Below the pieces are notes generated by a model that worked only from the letters and a program-made list of their open reading frames with translations, made no database searches and was not told where the DNA came from. The translations under genes were made by a program, and so were the position numbers. A DNA stretch of 64,000 bases from an uncultured Kangiella sp. (lineage in GTDB: Bacteria > Pseudomonadota > Gammaproteobacteria > Enterobacterales > Kangiellaceae), in contig CANMKR010000001.1 of the NCBI GenBank assembly GCA_947498625.1, forward strand, positions 798,090 to 862,089, given 5' to 3'. Below are positions 18,364 through 27,051 of the stretch, piece after piece (positions within the stretch are counted from its first letter, which is position 1; every line of letters starts with the position of its first letter).

Positions 18364-19863
18364 ATGAGCAATCAAGAAACCCCAGTAGTTGACGTTAACG
18401 AGCAAATTACTTTACGTAAAGAGAAGTTAGCGGCAAAACGAAAACAGGGGATTGCCTTCCCGAATGATTTTAGACGTGACACGGTTGCGGCTGATGTTAT
18501 TGCTGAATTTGGTGAAATTGAAAAACCAGAGTTAGAAGAAATCGGTAAGAAGGTGAAGATTGCTGGCCGTATCATGTTATTCCGTAATATGGGTAAAGCT
18601 TCTTTTATCACCATTCAAGATATGTCAGGACGTATCCAGTCTTACGTGCGTAAAGATCAAGTTGGCGATGAAGTTTATGATGATTTTAAAACCTGGGATA
18701 TCGGTGACATTGTCGGTATCGAAGGAACTGTGTTTAAAACCAATAAAGGCGAGCTTTCAGTCAAAGCCTCATCGATTCAACTATTAACAAAATCGCTACG
18801 CCCATTACCAGATAAATGGGGCGGTCTTGCTGATCAAGAAACTCGCTACCGTCAGCGTTATGTGGATTTAATCGTGAATGAAGATTCGCGAGCAACTTTT
18901 GTGGCGCGCTCAAAAGTGGTTAAAGCAATTCGTGATTTCTTAGAAGCACGTGACTTCTTAGAAGTAGAAACTCCAATGATGCACGTGATCCCAGGTGGCG
19001 CCACTGCGCGTCCATTTGAAACCCACCATAATGCACTGGATATGCCTTTATTCTTGCGGGTCGCGCCTGAGTTGTACTTAAAGCGACTAGTGGTTGGCGG
19101 TTTAGAGAAAGTGTATGAAATCAACCGTAACTTCCGTAATGAAGGCTTATCTACTCGTCATAACCCTGAGTTCACTATGTTGGAATTTTATTGGGGCTAT
19201 GCGGATTACCAAGATTTAATGAACCTCACCGAAGACATGCTACGTTATACGGTTGAACAAGTGCTAGGCAAAACGGTATTTGAATCAAGTGGTGCGACTT
19301 ACGATTTCGGTAAACCTTTCGAACGTATGTCGGTTTTGGAAGCGATTATAAAACATCAGCCAGAAATTTGTCTTGAGCAATTAAATGATTTAGATTCGGC
19401 GCGTGAAGTGGCTAAAAAATTCCATGTGAAGCTTGAAGACTCTTGGGGCTTAGGCAAAGTTCAAATCGAAATCTTCGAAGAGCTAGCAGAAGACAAATTA
19501 ATACAACCGACCTTTATTACTGAATATCCAGCGGAAGTATCGCCTTTAGCAAGACGCAATGATGATAATCCATTCATTACTGATCGTTTTGAGTTTTTTG
19601 CTGGCGGCCGCGAGTTAGCCAATGGCTTCTCGGAGCTGAATGATGCTGAAGATCAAGCTGAGCGTTTCAAAGCGCAAGTGGAAGCAAAGGATGCCGGTGA
19701 TGATGAAGCGATGCACTTTGATGCGGACTATATTCGCGCTTTAGAATATGGCTTACCACCAACTGCTGGCGAAGGTATTGGTATTGATCGTTTGGTAATG
19801 TTGTTGACGGACTCGCCAAGTATTCGTGATGTTTTATTATTCCCGCATATGCGTCCAGAATAA
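18364..19863 (+). CDS. lysS: Lysyl-tRNA synthetase, class II
   Basis: A 499-residue class II LysRS that charges tRNA-Lys. N-terminal OB-fold anticodon domain (about residues 65-150, [20 protein letters not shown]), then the catalytic domain with motif 2 [18 protein letters not shown] and motif 3 [21 protein letters not shown] near the end. Length is close to E. coli LysS (505). ATG 18364 has GAGGTG about 12 bases upstream. It is bracketed on both sides by related nested hairpins, which suggests it is transcribed as its own unit or that transcript ends are protected. Confidence 0.97.
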   Translation: MSNQETPVVDVNEQITLRKEKLAAKRKQGIAFPNDFRRDTVAADVIAEFGEIEKPELEEIGKKVKIAGRIMLFRNMGKASFITIQDMSGRIQSYVRKDQVGDEVYDDFKTWDIGDIVGIEGTVFKTNKGELSVKASSIQLLTKSLRPLPDKWGGLADQETRYRQRYVDLIVNEDSRATFVARSKVVKAIRDFLEARDFLEVETPMMHVIPGGATARPFETHHNALDMPLFLRVAPELYLKRLVVGGLEKVYEINRNFRNEGLSTRHNPEFTMLEFYWGYADYQDLMNLTEDMLRYTVEQVLGKTVFESSGATYDFGKPFERMSVLEAIIKHQPEICLEQLNDLDSAREVAKKFHVKLEDSWGLGKVQIEIFEELAEDKLIQPTFITEYPAEVSPLARRNDDNPFITDRFEFFAGGRELANGFSELNDAEDQAERFKAQVEAKDAGDDEAMHFDADYIRALEYGLPPTAGEGIGIDRLVMLLTDSPSIRDVLLFPHMRPE

Positions 19864-19890
19864 TAAAATTATATTTCGTTCTAATACATC

Positions 19891-19960
19891 GTTATAAAGC
19901 TTTTTATCTTGCTCATTTGCAGTCAGCAAACTTCGCAAGATAAAAAGCTTAAAGTCTTGC
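19891..19960. repeat. Nested hairpin element 2 (downstream of lysS)
   Basis: GTTATA (19891-19896), a 16-bp perfect arm AAGCTTTTTATCTTGC (19897-19912), an inner stem TTTGC-AGTCA-GCAAA, the complementary 16-bp arm (19935-19950), then AAAGTCTTGC (19951-19960). Same borders and nesting as element 1 with a different stem. Could also act as the lysS transcript end, though no T-run follows. Confidence 0.75.
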
Positions 19961-20039
19961 TTCCTGCCTGAACCATGTTCACGTAATTCTTATGCTCTCT
20001 TGGTATAGTTACTTTAGTGTTCTAACCTGGGAAATTATC

Positions 20040-20297
20040 TTGAGTAGCGAATTTGATATTAAGAAAGTTTTAAGTGTCTATCAGAAGGTTTTAGAAAGAG
20101 GGGAGAAACAGGGTGCTCGTACTTTCTATAGAGGTTTGTTTGCGGTGGCCAGTTACGATGGTTATACCATTGAGTTGACTGATGATAAGGCGCATTTATC
20201 AGTGTTCTTTCACAATAAATATAAGCTTGAAGCTAAAAATGCTTTTGAAAAAGAAGACTTCTATCAAAAAATTTTAAAGATAGACCAGATAAAATAA
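20040..20297 (+). CDS. DUF3081-family small protein
   Basis: An 85-residue protein. The pattern VYQKVLERGEK, then GLFAVASYDGYTIELTDD and SVFFHNKYKLE, matches my memory of DUF3081, small cytosolic gammaproteobacterial proteins of unknown function. I chose TTG 20040, which has GGGA seven bases upstream and begins just before the conserved region; an ATG at 19992 would add a non-conserved leader. No partner gene is apparent. Confidence 0.72.
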   Translation: MSSEFDIKKVLSVYQKVLERGEKQGARTFYRGLFAVASYDGYTIELTDDKAHLSVFFHNKYKLEAKNAFEKEDFYQKILKIDQIK

Positions 20298-20376
20298 TTA
20301 ATACCAATTGTAGCTTTTTGACAGCTTATTCATCTTTAATGTTTAATATGTCGACTTTTAATAAATGGGGATCCCA

Positions 20377-21147
20377 ATGAAAAAAATGATTACAGCGGCT
20401 GTAGCTTTAGGGCTTGGCTTCGCATTGACTAGTTCTAACCTTATAGCAAAAGAGAATATGGCTGCCTGGAAGGTGACTATGGCTAAGGCTATGAAAGCTG
20501 AAGTTCGCGGTGAAGCCGATACTAAGCGCGATATGAATCGCAAACCCATTGAAACACTAGAATTTTTTGGTTTCCGCGATGATATGTCGGTAATTGAGCT
20601 GATCCCTGGTGGTGGTTGGTATTCAAAATTACTAGCGCCAACTTTAGCTGAAAAGGGTAAATATTATGCCGGTATGTTTGCTGGACGTATGGGGAAAAGT
20701 TTAGCCGACAAACCTGGCTTCGAAAAAATGGTGATTTTGGACTCTGAAATTAAAGCGAGTCGTAATGAGGAAACTCGCTTAAACAGTGTAGAGCCTTTTA
20801 AGTTTGATGTTGAACCAGTGGATATGGTGTTAACCTTCCGTAACTATCATAACTTCGATAAAACCGGTCGCATGAGTATGAATAAAGCTGCATTTGATGC
20901 ACTTAAATCAGGCGGTATCTACGGCGTTATTGATCATACTCGTCGTCATATGACGCCTTTTAGTGCTGATATGCGTCGTCGTATCGACCCGGTTTTAGCA
21001 ATTAAAGAAATTCAAGACGCAGGTTTTGTGTTAGTGGATTACTCAATGCTTCATTACAAAGAAGCTGATGATTTAACCAAAGAAGTTGGCCATGAATCTG
21101 TTACTGGTAAAACGGATCGTTGGACCCTAAAGTTTAAAAAGCCATAA
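20377..21147 (+). CDS. Exported class I SAM-dependent methyltransferase-like protein
   Basis: A 256-residue protein with a clear signal peptide (MKKMITAAVALGLGFALTSS, then IAKE), placing it in the periplasm. The mature part is a Rossmann methyltransferase-like fold: MSVIELIPGGGWYSKLLAPTL is a motif I variant, and DMVLTFRNYHNF and YGVIDHTRR match later strands. ATG 20377 is chosen because GGGG lies six bases upstream; the ATG at 20365 overlaps that site. A methyltransferase fold in the periplasm is odd because SAM is cytosolic; the family is known but uncharacterised. Confidence 0.8.
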   Translation: MKKMITAAVALGLGFALTSSNLIAKENMAAWKVTMAKAMKAEVRGEADTKRDMNRKPIETLEFFGFRDDMSVIELIPGGGWYSKLLAPTLAEKGKYYAGMFAGRMGKSLADKPGFEKMVILDSEIKASRNEETRLNSVEPFKFDVEPVDMVLTFRNYHNFDKTGRMSMNKAAFDALKSGGIYGVIDHTRRHMTPFSADMRRRIDPVLAIKEIQDAGFVLVDYSMLHYKEADDLTKEVGHESVTGKTDRWTLKFKKP

Positions 21148-21170
21148 CTTTAATTTACAGTTATCCAATA

Positions 21171-21196
21171 AAAAAAGACGCTTCAGCGTCTTTTTT
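21171..21196. terminator. Bidirectional terminator between methyltransferase and fabB
   Basis: AAAAAAGACGC-TTCA-GCGTCTTTTTT serves both convergent genes. Confidence 0.92.
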
Positions 21197-21210
21197 ATTG
21201 GGCTAAAGTT

Positions 21211-22428
21211 TTATAGCTTTTCAAACACTAAGGAGCAGTTAGTACCGCCAAATCCAAAACTGTTGGATAAGAAGCTTTGAATTTCAGCATTATCGACACG
21301 CTCTCTCACGATAGGAAGACCTTCTGCCTTTTCATCCAATTCAGTGATGTTGGCAGAAGCGGCAATAAAGTTATCTTGCATCATGACTAGCGAGTAAATA
21401 GCTTCATGCACACCGGTAGCACCTAACGAATGACCTGCTAGGGATTTCGTTGAGCCGATGTAAGGAAGCTTTTCTTTTCCAGCAAATACTTCTTGAATCG
21501 CCCCTAATTCGGCAGTATCACCAACCGGAGTGCTAGTACCATGAGTATTAATATAGTCGACATCTTGATTGGCTGTTGCTAATGCCATCTGCATACAGCG
21601 AACCGCACCTTCGCCAGAAGGGGCAACCATGTCATAACCGTCTGAAGTGGCGCCATAGCCTGTGATTTCAGCATAAATTTTTGCGCCGCGAGCCTTGGCG
21701 TGCTCATACTCTTCTAATACCAAGCAACCGCCGCCTGAAGAAATAACAAAGCCATCACGTGTTGAATCGTATGGTCTAGAAGCAGTTTCAGGTGAATCAT
21801 TGTATTTACTCGAAAGGGCGCCCATAGCATCAAATAAAACCGTTAAACGCCAATCTTCTTCTTCACCGCCACCGGCAAACATAATATCTTGTTTGCCCAA
21901 TTGAATTTGTTCATAAGCATTGCCAATACAATGAGCACTGGTGGCGCAAGCCGAGGTAATGCTGTAATTGATACCAAGAATTTTAAAAGGAGTGGCTAAA
22001 CAAGCGGAGGTTGTGGAACCCATGGTTTTAGGAACCGCATAAGGTCCAATTCGTTTTGGGCCGCGTGATTTCGCAATATCTATGGCTTCGACTTGCGTTC
22101 CTTGAGAACCGCCGCCTGAGCCCATAATCAATCCAGTACGCGGATTAGAAACCATCTCTTCAGTTAAACTAGCATCATCAATGGCTTGCTGCATGGCAAT
22201 GTAAGAGTAGGCTGCGGCATCACCCATAAAGCGTAGCTTCTTACGGTCGATATGTTCGCTGACATCGATATCAGGCTTGCCTGCTAAATGACTGCGCAGC
22301 CCATATTCTTCATAAGCATCTATTTTTTTTATGCCAGAACGTCCCGCTTTTAGTGAATCGGTTACTTGCTGAACATTATTACCAAGGCAAGACACTATGC
22401 CCATGCCCGTTATGACAACTCTTTTCAT
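21211..22428 (-). CDS. fabB: 3-oxoacyl-ACP synthase I
   Basis: A 405-residue KAS I of type II fatty-acid synthesis; it elongates acyl-ACP and, with FabA, is required for unsaturated fatty acids. The catalytic triad is visible: cysteine in [10 protein letters not shown], histidine in [11 protein letters not shown] and histidine in AGHSLGATG. Length equals that of E. coli FabB (406). It lies 65 bases downstream of fabA in the same direction, the usual fabAB pair outside enterics. A 16-base motif is shared by the stretches upstream of fabB and fabA. Confidence 0.96.
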   Translation of the reverse strand: MKRVVITGMGIVSCLGNNVQQVTDSLKAGRSGIKKIDAYEEYGLRSHLAGKPDIDVSEHIDRKKLRFMGDAAAYSYIAMQQAIDDASLTEEMVSNPRTGLIMGSGGGSQGTQVEAIDIAKSRGPKRIGPYAVPKTMGSTTSACLATPFKILGINYSITSACATSAHCIGNAYEQIQLGKQDIMFAGGGEEEDWRLTVLFDAMGALSSKYNDSPETASRPYDSTRDGFVISSGGGCLVLEEYEHAKARGAKIYAEITGYGATSDGYDMVAPSGEGAVRCMQMALATANQDVDYINTHGTSTPVGDTAELGAIQEVFAGKEKLPYIGSTKSLAGHSLGATGVHEAIYSLVMMQDNFIAASANITELDEKAEGLPIVRERVDNAEIQSFLSNSFGFGGTNCSLVFEKL

Positions 22429-22493
22429 GAAAAAACCTAGCTGTTTGTTTTTATGGTATTTGTGATTACCAGTAGTGTATTTAAATGGATTGC

Positions 22494-23045
22494 TTAAAAA
22501 TTCTCAGTGGATTGGAATAAACCAACACGTAAATCTTTAGCGGTGTAAATTTGCTTACCATCGACTAGCATGCGGCCGTCAGCAATAACCATTTTCAACT
22601 TGCGAGTAATCACTCTTTTAATATCGATAATATAAGTGACTAGCTTTGAAGTTGGAAGTACTTGTCCGGTAAATTTTATTTCGCCAGCGCCTAAAGCACG
22701 TCCTTTGCCAGGGTGGCCCAGCCAAGGAAGGAAGAATCCAGATAGCTGCCACAAAGCATCAACACCTAAGCAGCCTGGCATCACTGGGTCACCTTCGAAG
22801 TGACAACCAAAGAACCATTGCTGAGGGTTAATATCAAGCTCAGCGACGATTTGACCTTTGCCAAACTCTCCACCATCGTCTTGAATATTGGTAATGCGAT
22901 CCATCATTAACATATTGCCAAGGGGTAATTTAGCATTGCCATCGCCAAACATTTTGCCATGACCACAATCGAGTAAATCTTCTTTACTAAGCATAGCAGG
23001 GCGCTGCTTAGCTTCTGGTTGTTCAAACTTCATATAAACACTCAT
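22494..23045 (-). CDS. fabA: 3-hydroxydecanoyl-ACP dehydratase/isomerase
   Basis: A 183-residue bifunctional hotdog enzyme that dehydrates 3-hydroxydecanoyl-ACP and isomerises the product to cis-3-decenoyl-ACP, the branch point to unsaturated lipids. Catalytic histidine is in [21 protein letters not shown] and the helix aspartate in GVDALWQ. Length is slightly above E. coli FabA (172) because of an N-terminal extension; an alternative in-frame ATG four codons in would shorten it. A FadR-like box lies about 63 bases upstream, consistent with the known activation of fabA by FadR in other gammaproteobacteria. Confidence 0.96.
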   Translation of the reverse strand: MSVYMKFEQPEAKQRPAMLSKEDLLDCGHGKMFGDGNAKLPLGNMLMMDRITNIQDDGGEFGKGQIVAELDINPQQWFFGCHFEGDPVMPGCLGVDALWQLSGFFLPWLGHPGKGRALGAGEIKFTGQVLPTSKLVTYIIDIKRVITRKLKMVIADGRMLVDGKQIYTAKDLRVGLFQSTENF

Positions 23046-23107
23046 AGGGCAGATTCAAACGCTGCCTAATTTAAATGGATGGCTATTATGCACAAATAAT
23101 AGGCTTA

Positions 23108-23124
23108 ATCTGGTTGGATCAGAT
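23108..23124. promoter_or_regulatory. FadR-like box upstream of fabA
   Basis: ATCTGGTTGGATCAGAT is a 17-bp imperfect palindrome close to the FadR consensus AACTGGTCNGACCAGTT. It lies 63-79 bases upstream of the fabA start, near where FadR activates fabA in E. coli. Confidence 0.5.
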
Positions 23125-23155
23125 GAAATTCAAACAAAGAGAGGTTCTTGAAGGC

Positions 23156-23181
23156 AAAAAAGCCCTAGCCTAAGCTAGGGC
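23156..23181 (-). terminator. Terminator of the DUF4097-type gene
   Basis: On the minus strand GCCCTAGC-TTAG-GCTAGGGC followed by six T residues, about 90 bases after the stop of the upstream minus-strand gene and before the fabA promoter. Confidence 0.88.
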
Positions 23182-23268
23182 AAAGATCAAAGCAGTCACA
23201 GTTGGTTGGACTGTTGAAGGATAAAGACCGCTTTGACTTGCTAGGGAAGCATGATTTGCGGCTTACTA

Positions 23269-24042
23269 TTACTTTAGTACTAATTCGCCTTTAAAGTCAG
23301 AGCAGGTTTTTACACTGCCAGAACCATCATCAATAGTAAGTTTGTTATCAATGTTACAAGCTTCGATAGATCCTGAACCATCTACGATATAAACATTTTT
23401 ACCAATATTGGTGATTTTTAAGCTGCCGGAACCGTCATCAATATCAGCTTTACCAGTTATTTGATCGATAATTAATTTGCCTGAACCATCATCAACCCAA
23501 AGATCGCCGTCGACATTTTCAATGGTTAAGCTGCCAGAGCCATCTTCAACTTTTAAATCACCTTGAACATTGGTTATATCTAATGAGCCAGAACCATCAT
23601 CCACCGTCACATTGGCTTTAATATCGCGTATTTTTGCCCAGCCAGAGCCGTCATCCACTTCTAACTCTAAATTTTCTGGCATATAAACTGTTAAATCGAT
23701 TTTCTTTTCTTTGTTCCAACCGAAAAAGCTCGAGTTAGATTTAAAAGTAGCTTTAAGCGTGGCGCGACCACGAGACTCTTGTAACGTCAGCTTCATATTG
23801 TCTTCAAACCATTCTTGCGCCTCATCTTCATCGAGCCCTTCTACATAGATATCGGCAGTAACTTGGATCTGGCTAAGATTAGGCTTACCGATTACTTCTA
23901 AACTACCGGCACCAGAGTCAATAAAGAACGACTTTAGGTTGCTAGCTGCAAGGTTTAAATCCTTGGTTTCTTGCAACGCAAACAAGTTACTTGAAAAGCC
24001 AAGAGCCGAGATTAAGGCTATAGAACTGATTAAATTTCGCAT
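23269..24042 (-). CDS. Exported DUF4097-type beta-helix protein with DDGSGSL repeats
   Basis: A 257-residue protein with a signal peptide (about 1-22). After an N-terminal domain the chain becomes a regular repeat of about 19 residues, each with a [DE]DGSGSL core followed by an I-x-N-V/I-x-G strand; seven DGSG copies and an early DSGAGSL variant are seen. This fits the putative adhesin/GIN DUF4097 group, predicted to form a parallel beta-helix. AGAGGGA lies just before the ATG. Two cysteines in the last rungs (EACNID, KTCSDF) may form a disulfide. It stands alone with its own terminator. Function is unknown; surface or periplasmic scaffolding is a guess. Confidence 0.8.
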   Translation of the reverse strand: MRNLISSIALISALGFSSNLFALQETKDLNLAASNLKSFFIDSGAGSLEVIGKPNLSQIQVTADIYVEGLDEDEAQEWFEDNMKLTLQESRGRATLKATFKSNSSFFGWNKEKKIDLTVYMPENLELEVDDGSGWAKIRDIKANVTVDDGSGSLDITNVQGDLKVEDGSGSLTIENVDGDLWVDDGSGKLIIDQITGKADIDDGSGSLKITNIGKNVYIVDGSGSIEACNIDNKLTIDDGSGSVKTCSDFKGELVLK

Positions 24043-24237
24043 GGGATCCCTCTATTCATTTGTTGTTGAGTTACTTTTTAGATGTATAGATGAGTAAAAA
24101 GGTTTATAGAGATGCCGAATTAGCATGTAACAAATTGTTTCTTAACAAATTTCTTTAATTTATCGTGAAATAGTTAATTGCCATTCGAGTACCGTTGGGT
24201 ATGATTGAATAGAATATAAAAAACATGGAGTTTGAAG

Positions 24238-26169
24238 GTGAATCGATTTGTTGGTCATGGCTTAAGCATAGCCATTTCTTTATCCCTATTAGCAGCTTGT
24301 AACTCAGAAGCGCCGAAATCTGGCGATAAAAGTTCGCAAACCGCCAAAAAGCAATTATTAGAAAGCAGCCCAAAAGCTGTACAAGCGGAAGCAAAGGCTA
24401 TAAAAAATACAGTTGCCAATGCCAATATAGGTACTAAAGAAACTGCTTCAATAGCCAACTCAAAAGCCACTTCAGAAGCTGAAAAAGCGGCAAAAATATA
24501 TAGTGATTATTGGGAGCGTTCATTGGAACTAAATCCAATAATGGCAACTTTTAGAGGGGACAAGCGATACAATGATAAATTAGGTGATTTCGGCTCAGCA
24601 GAAGGGTTGGCTAGGCAAAGAGCTTTTAATCAAGAGTATTTGAATAAAATCAATCAAATTGATTCATCAAAATTGACCGGGCAAGATTTATTGAGTTATC
24701 AAATTTTTAGAGATGAGCGTTTAGCTGAAAAGACCTCTGAGCAGTATCTGGATCATCTACAACCTATACAGCAATTCCGTAACCCCTTTAATTTTATCGC
24801 AATGCTTGGCTCTGGCCAGTCTGCACAACCCTTTAAGACCGTTAAAGATTATGAAAACTGGTTAGGTCGACTGTCAGAGGTACCCCAAGCTGTGGATGTC
24901 ACTATTGCGAATATGAAGCAGGGTATGGAAAAAGGGATCACTCAGCCTAAAGTTCTGATGCAAAAAGTATTGCCGCAACTTAAAGCTCATATTGTTGATG
25001 ATGTTGAGAAAAGCCTATTTTATGGGCCAGTTAAAAATATGCCTGACAGTTTTTCTAGTGAGGATAAAAAGCGTTTATCCTCGGCTTATGTTGAGGCGAT
25101 TAAAGCAATTGTAGTTCCTAGTTATAACAAGATGCATCAGTTTATAGCAGATGAATATCTGCCTGCTGCACGTGATACTCATGGCATGGTCGATCTGCCT
25201 AATGGTAAGGCTTGGTATGCATTTAAAGTAAAACAAACGACCAGTACCAATTTATCCCCAGAGCAAATTCATCAAATTGGCCTTGATGAGGTAAAGCGAA
25301 TTCATGCTGAGATGAATCAGGTGATGCAAGAAGTTGAGTTTACTGGTTCCTTGCAGGAGTTTTTTGAATTCACCAAAAACTCTAAGCAATTTCATTTTGA
25401 GTCAAAACAGGACATGCTAAATGCTTACGAAAGTTTAAGGGAGCAGCTGGATACCGCAGCGCCTAACTTCTTTAAAGTGATCCCTAAAGCTGAGTTTGAA
25501 ATTCGTGCAGTAGAACCATTTAGAGAGCAGTCTGCATCTGGCGCTTCATATCAGAGTGCTTCACCTGACGGTTCTCGTCCCGGAATATTTTATGTGAACA
25601 CTTATGATTTAACCGCACGCCCTAGCTGGGCAGTTGAGTCATTGTATTTGCATGAAGCAGTGCCAGGCCATCACTTTCAAATTTCCACCCAGCAGGAGCT
25701 AGAAGACTTACCTAAATTTCGACGCTTTGGGGGGACCACCGCATACATAGAAGGTTGGGGTTTATACTCAGAGTCATTAGGTAAAGAGATGGGAGCCTAT
25801 ACAGACCCTTATCAATACTTTGGTGCGCTCGCTGCTGAGTTATGGCGAGCCATTCGCTTAGTCGTAGACACAGGTTTTCATGCAAAAGGTTGGACCCGAC
25901 AACAAGTGTTGGATTATATGGAACAAAACTCGCCAGTTGCTGAAGCAAGAAGAGTGTCTGAAGCTGAGCGATTTATGGCCATTCCAAGTCAAGCGTTAGC
26001 TTATAAAATTGGTCAGTTAAAAATTCGTGAATTAAGGAATATCGCTGAAAATACTTTAGGTGATAAGTTCGATGTTCGAGAGTTCCATCATCAAATTTTA
26101 AAAGATGGTTCGCTGCCTCTAAATATTTTAGAAACTAAAATTTCAAATTGGATAGAAGGTTCTAAATAA
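24238..26169 (+). CDS. DUF885 lipoprotein, putative zinc peptidase (copy 2)
   Basis: A 643-residue DUF885 lipoprotein (lipobox LLAAC), paralogous to the protein at 10282-12159 along its whole length: both share blocks such as GSGQSxQPFKTVxDYxNWL and KAHIVDDVxKSxFY. The putative metal site is HEAVPGHHFQIS, with EGWGLYSES downstream. GTG 24238 is chosen because GGAG lies seven bases upstream; the in-frame TTG at 24232 is only one base from it, and ATG 24225 is out of frame. The mature N-terminus is a long K/A/S-rich linker. Likely an envelope peptidase; activity is unproven. Confidence 0.9.
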   Translation: MNRFVGHGLSIAISLSLLAACNSEAPKSGDKSSQTAKKQLLESSPKAVQAEAKAIKNTVANANIGTKETASIANSKATSEAEKAAKIYSDYWERSLELNPIMATFRGDKRYNDKLGDFGSAEGLARQRAFNQEYLNKINQIDSSKLTGQDLLSYQIFRDERLAEKTSEQYLDHLQPIQQFRNPFNFIAMLGSGQSAQPFKTVKDYENWLGRLSEVPQAVDVTIANMKQGMEKGITQPKVLMQKVLPQLKAHIVDDVEKSLFYGPVKNMPDSFSSEDKKRLSSAYVEAIKAIVVPSYNKMHQFIADEYLPAARDTHGMVDLPNGKAWYAFKVKQTTSTNLSPEQIHQIGLDEVKRIHAEMNQVMQEVEFTGSLQEFFEFTKNSKQFHFESKQDMLNAYESLREQLDTAAPNFFKVIPKAEFEIRAVEPFREQSASGASYQSASPDGSRPGIFYVNTYDLTARPSWAVESLYLHEAVPGHHFQISTQQELEDLPKFRRFGGTTAYIEGWGLYSESLGKEMGAYTDPYQYFGALAAELWRAIRLVVDTGFHAKGWTRQQVLDYMEQNSPVAEARRVSEAERFMAIPSQALAYKIGQLKIRELRNIAENTLGDKFDVREFHHQILKDGSLPLNILETKISNWIEGSK

Positions 26170-26196
26170 AAAAAGCCCTAGTCACTAGGGCTTTTT
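26168..26196. terminator. Bidirectional terminator between DUF885 copy 2 and tetR
   Basis: AAAAAAAGCCCTAG-TCA-CTAGGGCTTTTT between convergent genes. Confidence 0.92.
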
Positions 26197-26205
26197 AATC
26201 TCTGT

Positions 26206-26847
26206 TTAAGACTTTGTCATTTGTCGCCAAAGTCTGGTCATAAAGCTTTTAGCTTCAGTTTCAAACTCTGGCACTAAGGATTGAACCTTGACTCCATCAG
26301 TAATTGCTTTTAAAGCTACCTTATTTTGATAACTGGGTGTAGCAATTTTCCATAATCCTTGTAAATAATAGTAGCAATCTTGCAGCCATTGCTGGCAAAC
26401 ATCCTCTGGTTGCTCAAGATTTTGAGCAATATATTGGCTTAATTTTGCAAGAGAGGTCATGACTGTTTGGTAAAAGTTGACGACTTTTTCTGGGCCGGCA
26501 TTACTTTGCAAAAAGTTATTAGAATTAATTAATCTAAATTTATAAGGGTTTCGCGCGATGAAACTAAGCAAAGAATCCACTACTTCTTCTATATTTAGGT
26601 CAAAATCATTCACATTCTTTGGATCTAACCATTGAATAAAGTACTTCTCCAACAAAGCTAAAATGATCTCGTCTTTATTTGAAAAGTATAGATAGACAGT
26701 ACCTTTGGCCATTGAGCTGTATGTGCAAATAGCACTAACCGTAGGAAACTGACCATCTTGCTTGATAAACAAATCTTCAGCAGACATCAAAATTTCTTGT
26801 TTACGTTCTAATTTATCAACTTTTGTATAAGCACGAGTAGCGACCAT
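26206..26847 (-). CDS. TetR-family transcriptional regulator
   Basis: A 213-residue repressor-type protein. The N-terminal helix-turn-helix is recognisable (ILMSAEDLF, then MAKGTVYLYFSNKDEIILALLE), followed by a divergent ligand domain. It is divergent from the exported redoxin gene, with a 204-bp intergenic region that holds two clear palindromes (26871-26887 and 26912-26924). The second has the inverted TGACC/GGTCA form often bound by TetR proteins, so autoregulation and control of the neighbour are likely. Ligand unknown. Confidence 0.9.
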   Translation of the reverse strand: MVATRAYTKVDKLERKQEILMSAEDLFIKQDGQFPTVSAICTYSSMAKGTVYLYFSNKDEIILALLEKYFIQWLDPKNVNDFDLNIEEVVDSLLSFIARNPYKFRLINSNNFLQSNAGPEKVVNFYQTVMTSLAKLSQYIAQNLEQPEDVCQQWLQDCYYYLQGLWKIATPSYQNKVALKAITDGVKVQSLVPEFETEAKSFMTRLWRQMTKS

Positions 26848-26870
26848 ATAGACCTCATTTATACCAAATC

Positions 26871-26887
26871 AACTGGTATGACCAGTT
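26871..26887. promoter_or_regulatory. FadR-like palindrome upstream of tetR
   Basis: AACTGGT-ATG-ACCAGTT, a perfect 7-bp inverted repeat starting 23 bases before the tetR start. It differs from the FadR consensus only in the central bases and from the box at 12265 at two positions. Could instead be the operator of the TetR protein. Confidence 0.55.
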
Positions 26888-26911
26888 TCAAGCTATGAGC
26901 ACCATTGTAAC

Positions 26912-26924
26912 TGACCGCTGGTCA
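26912..26924. promoter_or_regulatory. Candidate TetR operator
   Basis: TGACC-GCT-GGTCA, a perfect 5-bp inverted repeat 65 bases before tetR and 127 before the redoxin gene. Confidence 0.5.
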
Positions 26925-27051
26925 TTTATAAAGCTCATTCGTGCCCGGTTTAACCTTTTTTTACATTTATAAAAACTAATTCAAAATGTAATAATAAAGC
27001 TGCTTTTCTGTCTAAAGACGGCAAATCAATACTTTAACTAGGGTACAATTA

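Noticed and set aside
24225-24227. ATG just before DUF885 copy 2
   Set aside because: Out of frame with the lipoprotein; GTG 24238 is in frame and well spaced from GGAG.
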